63,258 bases of DNA from positions 1 to 63,258 of the forward strand of contig JAWVFL010000062.1 of NCBI GenBank assembly GCA_033856195.1, in the 5' to 3' direction. This document shows, one piece after another, positions 32,846-41,129 of the stretch (position 1 is the first letter of the stretch; each line of letters opens with the position of its first letter). The stretch is from VRUE01 sp033856195. GTDB lineage: Bacteria > Actinomycetota > Thermoleophilia > Solirubrobacterales > 70-9. Below the pieces are notes generated by a model. The model was not told the origin of the DNA. It searched no databases and worked only from the letters and a program-made list of their open reading frames with translations. Made by a program: the position numbers and the translations under genes.

Positions 32846-34026
32846 GCCCGAAGCGCCCCTGGCGCGCGTTTCTTGCTGTTGCCCTCCTCGGCCTGGTTTT
32901 GCCGGCCGGTGCCTCGGCTAAGGGCCCCACAATCGAGGCGCGCTCATGGGCGTTGATCGACGCCCGCAGCGGCGACGTGCTCGTCTCGCACGGAGCCGCC
33001 CGGCCGCTTCCGATCGCCAGCACGACGAAGCTGATGACGGCGTACGTGGCGCTGCGCGAGCTGCCGCTCGACCGCGTCGTCCGCGCCGCGCCGTACGAAG
33101 CCGAATACGGCGAGTCGCTACTGGAACTGCGCCCCGGGCAGCGGATCAGCGTGCGCGACCTCCTCTACGGCTTGATCCTGCGCAGTGGCAACGACGCCGC
33201 ATATGACCTTGCCCTTGCAGCGGCCGGCTCGGAGGCGCGCTTCGTCGCCCAGATGAATCGCTACGCCGCCGCGATCGGCCTTGCCGATACCCACTACGCG
33301 AACCCGATCGGGCTCGATCAGCCCGGCAACTACTCGAGTGCGCGGGACCTGGCCACGCTGGCCCGGCGACTACTGCGCAACCGAGCCTTTGCCCGCGTCG
33401 CCGACTCGCGCAGCGCGCGGCTGCGCAGCCTGCGCCCGCCGCGGGCGATCGAGACCCTCAACGATCTCCTCTTCCGGGCGCCCTGGACGACCGGGGTGAA
33501 GACTGGCCACACTTTCGGGGCCGCCTACGTCCTGGTCGGCTCAGGCGTGCGCCAGGGCACGAATCTGATCTCCGTCGTGATCGGCGCCCCGACCGAGACC
33601 GAACGCGATCTGGCCAGCCTGCGCCTGCTCGAATATGGCTTCTCCCTCTACCGGCAACGGACGCCGATCGTGAAGGGAGGGCGGCTGGCGGCAGCCTCGA
33701 TCCGCTACAGCGGCGGCGAGCTGCCGCTGCGAGCGGCCCGCACGGTTGCGGTCGGTGTCCGTCCCGACCAACGCATGAGCATCGCGGTGCGGGCGCCGAG
33801 CGAAGTGGAGGGACCGATCCGCCGCGGTGCTTCTCTGGGACGGGTGAGCGTCTACGTCGACGGCAGGCGAGCCGCGACGGTGCCGTTGCGCGCCGGGCGC
33901 GCGGTCGAGGAGGCCAGCGTCTTCGAGCGCGCCGGCAGCTTTCTCGACGACGAGAAGATCCCCGTCGGCATCGCGCTTTGCGTGATACTGGTCGGAGCAG
34001 TGCTACTGAGGCGCTTCGCACGATGA
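32842..34026 (+). CDS. dac: D-alanyl-D-alanine carboxypeptidase (PBP5-like)
   Basis: A 394-residue penicillin-binding protein that trims the terminal D-Ala of peptidoglycan stem peptides. A signal peptide covers residues 1-26. The serine-peptidase motifs are all present: SxxK in IASTTKLMTA, SGN in LRSGNDAAYDL, and KTG in GVKTGHTFGAA. A C-terminal hydrophobic helix (VGIALCVILVGAVLLRRF) anchors it to the membrane outer face. It is coupled to the LysM gene upstream (GTGA) and to the PfkB kinase downstream (ATGA). Confidence 0.95.
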   Translation: MSPKRPWRAFLAVALLGLVLPAGASAKGPTIEARSWALIDARSGDVLVSHGAARPLPIASTTKLMTAYVALRELPLDRVVRAAPYEAEYGESLLELRPGQRISVRDLLYGLILRSGNDAAYDLALAAAGSEARFVAQMNRYAAAIGLADTHYANPIGLDQPGNYSSARDLATLARRLLRNRAFARVADSRSARLRSLRPPRAIETLNDLLFRAPWTTGVKTGHTFGAAYVLVGSGVRQGTNLISVVIGAPTETERDLASLRLLEYGFSLYRQRTPIVKGGRLAAASIRYSGGELPLRAARTVAVGVRPDQRMSIAVRAPSEVEGPIRRGASLGRVSVYVDGRRAATVPLRAGRAVEEASVFERAGSFLDDEKIPVGIALCVILVGAVLLRRFAR

Positions 34027-34979
34027 TCCTCACCGTCACCCTCAACGCCGCGATCGACCGCACCGTCGCGGTCCCCAACTTCCGCCTCGGCCACCGCCAC
34101 CGGGCGGTCGAGAGCCGCACCGTGGCGGGCGGCAAGGGCATCAACGTGGCACGGGCGCTGAAGCTGCTCGGGCGCCCGGTGGTCGCGACCGGCTTTGCCG
34201 GCGGGCCGACCGGCAACAGGCTGCTGGAACAGCTGCGCACCGAAGCGGTGCTGACCGATTTCACCCGGATCGCGGCCGAGACCCGGATCAACCTCGCGGT
34301 GATCGATCCAACGTCCGGCGAGCAGACCGAGATCAACGAGCGCGGGCCGGCGGTCAGTCCCGAGGAGGTCAAGACCTTCGTCCGCCGCCTCGGCTACCTA
34401 GCCGATGGAGCCAAGCTCTGCGTCCTCGCCGGCACCCTGCCCCCCGGGGCCGGCGACGATCTCTACGCCCGCCTGGTCAAGGACCTCACCGAACGTGGGG
34501 TGCCCGTGGTGCTCGACGCCGAGGGGGCGGCGATGCTCGCCGGCCTGCGCGCCGGCGCGTCGATCGTGACGCCGAACGAGCGCGAGGCCGAGGAGCTGGT
34601 CGGCCAGGAGTTCGCCGACCGCGACGACCTCGCGCACGGCCTCGCCGAGCTGGTCCGCCTTGGCGCCGGCGAGGCCGCGATCACGCGACCCGACGGCTGC
34701 GTCGCGGCGATCGGCGAAGGCTCCGAGCGGCGTTTCCTCGAGGTGCGGACCGAACCGCTCGACCCCGTCTCCACGGTTGGCTCAGGCGATGCCTTCCTGG
34801 CCGGCTATGTCGCAGCGCGCTACGACGGCAGACCGGCCGACGAGTGCCTTGCCTACGGGGTTGCCTGCGGCGCCGAGTCGACACAGCATTTCGGCGCTGG
34901 CAGCGTCGATCGCAACCAGGTCGAGCGCCTCCTCGGCGAGGTCCACGTCCAGGACTTGGAGGTCCCCGCCGAAGTGTAG
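34023..34979 (+). CDS. 1-phosphofructokinase/PfkB-family sugar kinase
   Basis: A 318-residue ribokinase-fold kinase. ATG 34023 gives MILTVTLNAAIDRTVAVPNF, the canonical beginning of the FruK/PfkB/LacC group. Motif 1 is VAGGKGINVARALKLLGRP; the ATP/anion-hole motif is STVGSGDAFLAGYVAARYDG with the catalytic Asp. Likely substrates are fructose-1-phosphate, fructose-6-phosphate or tagatose-6-phosphate. No PTS genes are near, so its role in fructose PTS is doubtful. It is read with dac (4-bp overlap). Confidence 0.88.
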   Translation: MILTVTLNAAIDRTVAVPNFRLGHRHRAVESRTVAGGKGINVARALKLLGRPVVATGFAGGPTGNRLLEQLRTEAVLTDFTRIAAETRINLAVIDPTSGEQTEINERGPAVSPEEVKTFVRRLGYLADGAKLCVLAGTLPPGAGDDLYARLVKDLTERGVPVVLDAEGAAMLAGLRAGASIVTPNEREAEELVGQEFADRDDLAHGLAELVRLGAGEAAITRPDGCVAAIGEGSERRFLEVRTEPLDPVSTVGSGDAFLAGYVAARYDGRPADECLAYGVACGAESTQHFGAGSVDRNQVERLLGEVHVQDLEVPAEV

Positions 34980-35012
34980 GCTGGGTTCTCAACGCCACCC
35001 TGGAGGACCTAA

Positions 35013-36218
35013 TTGGAGATCGACATCGGTCGAGGCAAGAAGGGGCGGCGCGCCTACGGATTCGATGACATCGCGATCGTTCCGTCGCGCCGCACCCGCG
35101 ACCCTGACGACATTGACATCAGCTGGACCCTTGGCCCCTACCGCTTCGAGTTGCCGCTGGTCGCTTCGGCGATGGACGGCGTGGTCAGCCCCGACACCGC
35201 CGTACTCGTCAACGAGCTGGGCGGGCTCGGCGTGCTCAACCTCGAGGGGATCTGGACCCGCTTCGAGAACGCCGAGGAGAAGCTGGAGATGGTCGCCGCC
35301 GCCCCGACGCACGAGGCGACGCGGATCATGCAGGAGATCTACGCCGAGCCGGTCAAGCCAGAGCTGATCGGCCAGCGGATAGCGGAGATCAAGGAGCGCG
35401 GCGCCGTCGCCTGCGGCTCGCTGACGCCGCAGAAAGTGCGCGAGCACTACGAGATCGCGGTCGAGGCCGGGATCGACATCCTCGTCATCCAGGGCACGGT
35501 GATCTCGGCAGAACACGTCTCGACTACGGTCGAGCCGCTCAACCTCAAGGAGTTCATCGCCGAGGTGCCGGTGCCGACCGTCGTCGGCGGTTGCGCCTCT
35601 TACTCGACCGGCCTGCACCTGATGCGGACCGGCGCCGTCGGCGTCCTGGTCGGCGTCGGGCCAGGGGCCGCCTGCACCACCCGCGGCGTGCTCGGCATCG
35701 GCGTGCCCCAGGCGACGGCGATCGCCGACGTCGCGGCGGCTCGCTCGCAGCACATGCTGGAGACGGGGGAGTACGTCAACGTGATCGCCGATGGCGGCAT
35801 GCGCACCGGCGGCGACGTCTCCAAGGCGATCGCATGCGGGGCGGACTCGGTGATGGTCGGCTCGCCCCTGGCCCGTGCCAAGGAGGCCCCGGGCCGCGGC
35901 TTCCACTGGGGGATGGCGACCTTCCATCCCTCGCTGCCGCGTGGTACCCGCGTCACGACCATGCAGGACGGGACGCTGGAGGAAATCCTGCTCGGCCCGG
36001 CTCAAGAGAACGACGGCACTTTCAACCTGATGGGGGCGCTGAAGACCTCGATGGCGACCTGTGGCTACGAGGACATCCGCTCCTTCCAGCGGGCAGAGGT
36101 GATGGTCGCGCCGGCGCTGATGAGCGAGGGCAAGAAGCTCCAGAACGAGCAGTCGGTCGGGATGGGATCGAACGGGCGCGCGGCGGTCTCTGCCGGTGTT
36201 GGAGTCGCCGACGACTGA
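35013..36218 (+). CDS. guaB3: GuaB3-type IMP dehydrogenase family protein
   Basis: A 401-residue barrel protein. TTG 35013 follows GGAGG with a 6-nt gap. It shows the family start (AYGFDDIAIVPSRRTRDPDD), ASAMDGVVSPDTAV, and the active-site loop VGVGPGAACTTRGVLGIGVP, in which the cysteine next to Thr-Thr is the expected nucleophile. GGMRTGGDVSKAIACGADSV binds the nucleotide phosphate. It lacks the CBS pair of standard IMPDH, as do actinobacterial GuaB3 proteins. guaA overlaps its end, so GMP synthesis is the context. Confidence 0.9.
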   Translation: MEIDIGRGKKGRRAYGFDDIAIVPSRRTRDPDDIDISWTLGPYRFELPLVASAMDGVVSPDTAVLVNELGGLGVLNLEGIWTRFENAEEKLEMVAAAPTHEATRIMQEIYAEPVKPELIGQRIAEIKERGAVACGSLTPQKVREHYEIAVEAGIDILVIQGTVISAEHVSTTVEPLNLKEFIAEVPVPTVVGGCASYSTGLHLMRTGAVGVLVGVGPGAACTTRGVLGIGVPQATAIADVAAARSQHMLETGEYVNVIADGGMRTGGDVSKAIACGADSVMVGSPLARAKEAPGRGFHWGMATFHPSLPRGTRVTTMQDGTLEEILLGPAQENDGTFNLMGALKTSMATCGYEDIRSFQRAEVMVAPALMSEGKKLQNEQSVGMGSNGRAAVSAGVGVADD

Positions 36219-37782
36219 GGCCGGCGCCGCCACGGTGCCGGCCCAGGCCTCCGAGGAGGTTCTCGTCCTCGACTTCGGGGGGCAGTACTCGCAGCTGATC
36301 GCGCGGCGGATCCGCGAGTGCGGTGTCTTCGCCGAGCTGCTGCCCTCGACCACCTCGGTCGAGGCGATCCGCGAGCGCCAGCCGAAGGGGCTGGTGCTCT
36401 CCGGCGGCCCGGCTTCGGTGTACGAGGTCGATGCGCCGGCGTTTCCCACCGAGCTGCTCGACCTGGAGATCCCGCTGCTGGGCATCTGTTACGGCATGCA
36501 GGCGATGGTCCAGGCGCTCGGCGGCCGGGTCGAGGCGGCCGAGGCGGGCGAGTTCGGCCGAACCGACCTCACCCTGCGCGACGACGGCGGCCAATTGCTC
36601 GCCGGGCTGCCAAAGGAGCAACACTGCTGGATGAGCCACCGCGACGCGGTCTTCGAGCCACCCGAGGGGTTCACCGCGCTGGCCTCGAGCCCCGGCTCGC
36701 CGGTGGCGGCCTGCGAATACCCGGACCGCGGCCTCTACGGAATCCAGTTCCACCCCGAGGTCGTCCACACGCCCTACGGGACCGAGATCCTGACTCGTTT
36801 CCTGCGCGACGTCGCCGGCTGCACCGAGCAGTGGTCGCCGCAGTCGGTGATCGCCGAACAGGTGGCGAAGATCCAGGCGCAGGTGGGGGAGGGCCACGTG
36901 ATCTGCGGGCTCTCCGGCGGCGTCGACTCGTCGGTCGCGGCGCTGCTCGTGCACAAGGCAATCGGCGAGCAGCTGACCTGCGTCTTCGTCGACCACGGCC
37001 TGATGCGGCTGAACGAGGCCGAGCAGGTCGTCGCCGCCTTCGAGCAGTTCGGCATCCCCCTCGTCCATGTTGAAGCCGAGCAGCGCTTCCTCGACAAGCT
37101 GGCCGGGCACGACGAGCCCGAGCGCAAGCGCAAGATCATCGGCGAGGAGTTCATCCGCGTCTTCGAGGAGGAGGCGGCAAAGCTCGAGGACGCCGCCTAC
37201 CTGGTCCAGGGGACGCTCTACTCCGACGTGATCGAGTCCGGCGGCAGCGAGAACGCGGCGACGATCAAGTCCCACCACAACGTCGGCGGCCTGCCGGAGG
37301 ACCTCGAGTTCGAGCTGGTCGAGCCGCTGCGCATGCTCTTCAAGGACGAGGTTCGCGCCGTCGGCGCCGAGCTGGGCCTGCCGGAGCGAATGGTCTGGCG
37401 CCAACCCTTCCCCGGTCCCGGCTTGGCGATCCGCATCGTCGGCGGCGAGGTCAACAAAGAGCGGCTGGACATCCTCCGCGCCGCCGACGCGATCCTGCAG
37501 GAGGAGATCCGCGCCGCCGACCTCTACCGCCAGCTCTGGCAGTCCTTCTGCGTGCTGCCCGTGGTCCGTTCGGTCGGCGTGCAGGGTGACGGCCGCACCT
37601 ACGCCTACCCGATCGTGATCCGCGCGGTCACCTCCGACGACGCGATGACTGCCGACTGGGCGCGGCTCCCCTACGACCTGCTCGAGCGCGTCTCGAACCG
37701 GATCATCAACGAGATCACCGAAGTTAACCGCGTAGCCCTGGACATCTCTTCGAAGCCCCCCGCGACGATCGAGTGGGAGTAA
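36196..37782 (+). CDS. guaA: GMP synthase (glutamine-hydrolysing)
   Basis: A 528-residue enzyme that converts XMP to GMP. The N-terminal glutaminase has VLVLDFGGQYSQLIARRIRE, the nucleophile in GICYGMQAMVQALGG, and the His/Glu of IQFHPEVVHTPYG. The ATP-pyrophosphatase part has GLSGGVDSSVAALLVHKAIG, then the dimerisation domain ending RVALDISSKPPATIEWE, the universal GuaA end. TTG 36196 overlaps guaB3 by 23 bp; GTG 36235 is an alternative start nearer the domain boundary. Confidence 0.96.
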   Translation: MLESPTTEAGAATVPAQASEEVLVLDFGGQYSQLIARRIRECGVFAELLPSTTSVEAIRERQPKGLVLSGGPASVYEVDAPAFPTELLDLEIPLLGICYGMQAMVQALGGRVEAAEAGEFGRTDLTLRDDGGQLLAGLPKEQHCWMSHRDAVFEPPEGFTALASSPGSPVAACEYPDRGLYGIQFHPEVVHTPYGTEILTRFLRDVAGCTEQWSPQSVIAEQVAKIQAQVGEGHVICGLSGGVDSSVAALLVHKAIGEQLTCVFVDHGLMRLNEAEQVVAAFEQFGIPLVHVEAEQRFLDKLAGHDEPERKRKIIGEEFIRVFEEEAAKLEDAAYLVQGTLYSDVIESGGSENAATIKSHHNVGGLPEDLEFELVEPLRMLFKDEVRAVGAELGLPERMVWRQPFPGPGLAIRIVGGEVNKERLDILRAADAILQEEIRAADLYRQLWQSFCVLPVVRSVGVQGDGRTYAYPIVIRAVTSDDAMTADWARLPYDLLERVSNRIINEITEVNRVALDISSKPPATIEWE

Positions 37783-37785
37783 CGC

Positions 37786-37832
37786 TTCCGGTGCGCTTTA
37801 TGCACCCGTAGCGAGCAAAAGGCGCACCGGAA
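37786..37832. repeat. Palindrome after guaA, sister of the tldE insertion (element E2)
   Basis: TTCCGGTGCGC (37786-37796) and GCGCACCGGAA (37822-37832) are perfect arms, extendable with a one-base bulge (TTT/AAAG). It lies 3 nt after the guaA stop and could act as its terminator. Shares 37 of 46 bases with 30077-30122 in tldE. Confidence 0.8.
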
Positions 37833-37841
37833 CCGTCGTCC

Positions 37842-38693
37842 ATGCCCTCGTTCGCGATCTCGATCTCGATTCTCGGCTTGGTTCAGGCGGCGTTGGTGTC
37901 GCTGCCGGTGGCGCGGCCCCGGCCCTCTTGGATCGATCGCCTGAGCAGCCCCGGGTGGGCGCTGATCCCGGCGCTCTCGATCGTCGTCGTAATCGGCGCC
38001 ATCGAAATTGCCCCGGGCTCGGCGGACGTGCTCACCTACATCGCCCTAGTCGCCGTGCCGCCTCTCGCCGCATATGCGCTCGCCATTCTGACGCGAGTCC
38101 GTGTGAACCCGCCATATACGGGGGTTCACACGGACTCGCGAAGTGACGCGGGTTGGCTGGCGCCGATCTCGGTTGTGGTGGCGCTCTTCGTGCTTGCCTG
38201 GGTCTCGCCGTACTCGCTCGCCGGGGAGGCGGCCGCGACCGCGCTCTCGGGGCTCGGCTGCGTGACTCTGGGCTGGCTGCTCGTCTGCGGCGTGCCGGCA
38301 AGTTGGCTGCGGCTCGGCGTCTACGCGATGGCCGCGATCGACGTCTGGTTCGTCGCTGCTGACCTGCTGCAGGGACCGAACGCCGTGCTCAACGCCGCCG
38401 CCCCGGCCGCCGATCTGCCGCGCCTGCAGGCGGTCCACTTCGGCTCCGCCCTGATGGGGTTCGGCGATCTATTCGTCGCCGCCCTAGTCGGCTGCCTGCT
38501 GGCCCGCAGTCGTCCCCGGCAGCTTGAAGCCGCGCTCCTCGTCGCGGCCTTGGCGCTTGCCTTCGACCTGCTCTTCTTCGCGGTCGATCAGCTTCCGGCG
38601 ACGGTCCCGGTGGCGGTCGCCCTGGCGATCGTGACGCGCCGCGGACAAGCCGGTCTGTCGCGCCGCGATCAGGCTGTCAGAGAGCCGGGCTGA
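37842..38693 (+). CDS. Polytopic membrane protein with a palindromic insertion
   Basis: A 283-residue protein with about eight hydrophobic helices (for example WALIPALSIVVVIGAIEIA, LAPISVVVALFVLAWVS, GCVTLGWLLVCGVPASWL). No transporter or enzyme signature was recognised. The loop after the third helix (RVRVNPPYTGVHTDSR) is encoded by a 49-bp perfect palindrome and interrupts what would be a short cytoplasmic or external turn. The 3' end overlaps the convergent MBL gene by 25 bp. Function unknown. Confidence 0.65.
   Translation: MPSFAISISILGLVQAALVSLPVARPRPSWIDRLSSPGWALIPALSIVVVIGAIEIAPGSADVLTYIALVAVPPLAAYALAILTRVRVNPPYTGVHTDSRSDAGWLAPISVVVALFVLAWVSPYSLAGEAAATALSGLGCVTLGWLLVCGVPASWLRLGVYAMAAIDVWFVAADLLQGPNAVLNAAAPAADLPRLQAVHFGSALMGFGDLFVAALVGCLLARSRPRQLEAALLVAALALAFDLLFFAVDQLPATVPVAVALAIVTRRGQAGLSRRDQAVREPG
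38092..38140. repeat. 49-bp perfect palindrome inside a membrane-protein gene (element F)
   Basis: CGCGAGTCCGTGTGAACCC (38092-38110) and GGGTTCACACGGACTCGCG (38122-38140) match over all 19 bp with an 11-nt loop. TGACGCG occurs at 38089-38095 and again at 38144-38150. No other copy was found in the window. Confidence 0.75.
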
Positions 38694-39400
38694 AGCACGT
38701 CGGGGTCGTGCCCTGGCTGGACGGTGAGGCCGGTATCGCGCAGCTTGCGCAGCCGCTCGGCTGAGCGGACCTGCTCGTCCTGGCTGTAGCCGAAGGCGGG
38801 GAAGCGGTGGTCGTCGAGGCTGCTGGCGAAGAGCGCCACGTCGGCGCCGAGGACGAGATCGCCGATCTGCACGGACTGGTGGCCGGCGGTGTGGCCGGGC
38901 GTGCTGAGCAGCTCGACCGAGCCGTCGCCGAGGAGGTCGTGGTCGCCGTCGATCAGAACGAGGTTGGCCGGTGCATCGGCGTAGTCGCCGGGCATGAAGA
39001 AGTTGCGCTCGATCCCGGCACGATCGTGAGCCGCCTCCCACTCCGTGCGCTGGACGACCACCGGCACTGCCGCCGGGATCAGTGAGAGGCCACCGGCGTG
39101 GTCGAAATGGAGGTGAGTGAGCACTACCCGGGTCACCGTGTCGAGCTCGACCTGCTCGGCGAGTCCCTGCTCCTGCTCCAGCCCGAAATGGCTCAGTGCG
39201 GTGCCCTGGCCGTAGCGGCTATCCGGCTCGGTCACGGCATCCGGATGCAACCCGGTGTCGATCAGGATGCGCTCGCTCTCGGTCTCGATCAGATAGGCGG
39301 GCACCGGCAGGCGCAGCGGCCGCTCGGGCTCCTCGTCGCCCTGGCGCCAGAGGCCCGCCGGAGCGGTCATCCAGCCTAGGTTCAACATCTCGATTTTCAT
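38669..39400 (-). CDS. Metallo-beta-lactamase-fold hydrolase (lactonase-like)
   Basis: A 243-residue zinc hydrolase. Metal ligands: VLTHLHFDHAGGLSLIPAAV (HxHxDH), LSTPGHTAGHQSVQIGD, GADVALFA and the final His in VQPGHDPDVL. The N-terminal IETESERILIDTGLHPDAV and overall length resemble the AttM/AiiA N-acyl-homoserine-lactonase group, but related members act on many other substrates, so the activity is open. The 3' end overlaps the opposite-strand membrane gene. No signal peptide, so cytoplasmic. Confidence 0.85.
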   Translation of the reverse strand: MKIEMLNLGWMTAPAGLWRQGDEEPERPLRLPVPAYLIETESERILIDTGLHPDAVTEPDSRYGQGTALSHFGLEQEQGLAEQVELDTVTRVVLTHLHFDHAGGLSLIPAAVPVVVQRTEWEAAHDRAGIERNFFMPGDYADAPANLVLIDGDHDLLGDGSVELLSTPGHTAGHQSVQIGDLVLGADVALFASSLDDHRFPAFGYSQDEQVRSAERLRKLRDTGLTVQPGHDPDVLQPGSLTA

Positions 39401-39436
39401 CTCATGCGCCTGCCCGCGCCGCTTCCTCGGCGCCGA

Positions 39437-40384
39437 TCAGCTGTAGGCATCCCACTTTTCGAGGTAGGAAAGCGGATCTATCGGGCTGCCGCCCTCGTAC
39501 CAGCCGGGCGCGGTCCAGATCTCGAAGTGGAGGTGGCAGGCGGTGGCGTCGCCGGTGTCGCCGACGATGCCGATTGGCTGGCCGGTGCGGACCCCATCGC
39601 CGGTCTTGAGCGGCGATGGTTCGGCCAGGTGGGCGTACATGAAGTCGAACGTGGTGCCCTTGCCGTCGATCACGACGTAGTTGCCGGCGGCGTACTGGTA
39701 GCCGGCGTATTGGACCGTGCCACCACGGGCGGCAACCAGTGGGATGCCGCAGTCGGCCATCGTGTCCTGGCCCTGATGGGTGTGCCCGGAGCGGCCGGCA
39801 CCGAAGCGGCCAGCGGCACCACCGAAGTCGTGTGCTCCCAGAACCGGGAAGGCGTAGCCGTAGAGGGCGAAGCCGAGGTTGAGCGGTTCGCTCGAAGTCG
39901 CCGCCCGGGCGGCGACCGCCGTGCCTCCCTGCGGGCCGATGCGGAAGCTGTAGCGGCCATTGCGAGCGGGCCGGCCTTCGGCTGTCGTGCCGTCCCAGCG
40001 GATCCGAACTTCCACGTTGGGTTCGACGTCGTTGCGATAGAAGCTGCGCGCCACTTCGCCGGCTGAGTTGACGACGTCGATCTGCAGGTCGTTCTGCGCC
40101 TGGGTGCTGGCGATCGAGAAGCGCACGCTGGGGTAGCGGAAGCCGTAGAAGAAGGACTTGCGCGGCGTCGTCTGGGCGAAGACGAGGCTGAGCGCTCCGG
40201 CGCTGGGGGCTTCGCCTGCCGGTGTGCCCGTGGGGCTGCCCGCCGGCGCCGGTGCTCCCGCCGCGGTTGGCGCGCCACCCGTGGTTGCCGTTGCGCTTGC
40301 GGCAAGGCAAAGCAGCAACAGCACCATCGCTGTGAATGTGAACGACACTCCCGCCAACCAAGGCCGGCGCCTATCGAACGCCAC
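39437..40384 (-). CDS. Secreted M23 (LytM-type) metallopeptidase
   Basis: A 315-residue exported protein from GTG 40384. Residues 1-35 are a signal peptide; a Pro/Ala/Gly/Thr linker follows (residues ~35-65). A beta-sandwich segment lies at ~65-165 (DVEPNVEVRIRWDGTTAEGR). The C-terminal M23 domain has HTHQGQDTMADCG and CHLHFEIW, giving the two His and Asp zinc ligands and the catalytic HxH. It would cut peptidoglycan cross-bridges or stem peptides. The gene is preceded by a c-di-AMP riboswitch whose last strand includes its ribosome site. Confidence 0.92.
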   Translation of the reverse strand: MAFDRRRPWLAGVSFTFTAMVLLLLCLAASATATTGGAPTAAGAPAPAGSPTGTPAGEAPSAGALSLVFAQTTPRKSFFYGFRYPSVRFSIASTQAQNDLQIDVVNSAGEVARSFYRNDVEPNVEVRIRWDGTTAEGRPARNGRYSFRIGPQGGTAVAARAATSSEPLNLGFALYGYAFPVLGAHDFGGAAGRFGAGRSGHTHQGQDTMADCGIPLVAARGGTVQYAGYQYAAGNYVVIDGKGTTFDFMYAHLAEPSPLKTGDGVRTGQPIGIVGDTGDATACHLHFEIWTAPGWYEGGSPIDPLSYLEKWDAYS

Positions 40385-40390
40385 GTGCCC

Positions 40391-40541
40391 TCTCTTTCGT
40401 TCGCCTACGGAGTTAGCTGTCGGGCTCGCGCTGAAAGAGATGCGCTACGACCTTTTCGGCCGATTCGCCCCCGGAACCTGCAACGGTTCCTGCGGTTCCT
40501 CCGCTCCCACCCGCCTGTGCGGCTGGGATTAGGCAGTTATT
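40391..40541 (-). promoter_or_regulatory. ydaO/yuaA-type c-di-AMP riboswitch upstream of the M23 peptidase
   Basis: Read on the minus strand the 151 nt contain the conserved blocks of this class in order: GCCTAATCCCAG, GGGGGCGAATCGG, AGGTCGTAGCGC, ATCTCTTTC, CGAGCCCGACAGCTAACT and CCGTAGGCG, then GAAAGAGAGG. ATCTCTTTC pairs with GAAAGAGAG, and that last strand carries the Shine-Dalgarno sequence GAGAGG, 4 nt before GTG 40384. c-di-AMP binding would therefore hide the ribosome site and switch the peptidase off. Confidence 0.85.
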
Positions 40542-40679
40542 GGCGCGGCAGTATAGGTCCTCAGCCGGCGCCGGGGCATCAGACCGTGATCGGCGCCTTC
40601 TGAGGACAATCAATGCCCATGGCTGCGGTTCTTCGGCCTTGCCGTATGCGGGAAACCCTGCTGCCGACGCACAGTTCCC

Positions 40680-40685
40680 TATGAT
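40680..40685 (+). promoter_or_regulatory. -10 box of rplM-rpsI
   Basis: TATGAT ends 9 nt before the GTG start of rplM; no ribosome site lies between. The rest of the 40542-40694 gap shows no clear leader that would bind L13. Confidence 0.5.
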
Positions 40686-40694
40686 CCCCCGCCG

Positions 40695-41129
40695 GTGAAG
40701 ACCTATGTCGCCACACCCGCCAACCGCCAGCGTGACTGGTACGTCGTCGATGCCGAGGGCCAGACCCTGGGCCGGTTGGCGACCCGCATCGCCGACGCTC
40801 TGCGCGGCAAGCGCAAGCCCGAGTACACGCCACATATCGACACCGGCGACTTCATCGTCGTCGTCAACGCCGAGAAGATCCACGTCACCGGCGACAAGCT
40901 GAACCAGAAGCGCTACTGGCGCCACAGCGGCTACCCGGGCGGGATCAAGTCGCGGACGCTGGCCGAGATGCTCGACCGCCGTCCCGAGGAGGTCATTCGC
41001 AAGGCCGTCAAGGGCATGCTGCCGCGCAACCGCCTCGCCCGTCAGCAGCTGACCAAGTTGAAGGTGTATGCCGGGCCGGACCACCCGCACGCCGCCCAGC
41101 AACCCAAACCGATGGAGATACAGACTTGA
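40695..41129 (+). CDS. rplM: 50S ribosomal protein L13
   Basis: A 144-residue ribosomal protein from GTG 40695. Characteristic stretches are WYVVDAEGQTLGRLATRIAD, GDFIVVVNAEKIHVTGDKL, YWRHSGYPGG and VKGMLPRNRLARQQLTKLKV, all diagnostic of L13. It assembles early into the 50S subunit. It overlaps rpsI (S9) in TTGA, the usual bacterial rplM-rpsI pair. Confidence 0.98.
   Translation: MKTYVATPANRQRDWYVVDAEGQTLGRLATRIADALRGKRKPEYTPHIDTGDFIVVVNAEKIHVTGDKLNQKRYWRHSGYPGGIKSRTLAEMLDRRPEEVIRKAVKGMLPRNRLARQQLTKLKVYAGPDHPHAAQQPKPMEIQT

Noticed and set aside
38089..38150. TGACGCG direct repeats as proof of transposition of the palindrome
   Set aside because: Only 7 bp, overlapping the palindrome end, and the implied inserted length of 55 bp is not a multiple of three in a gene that stays open; kept only as a hint.
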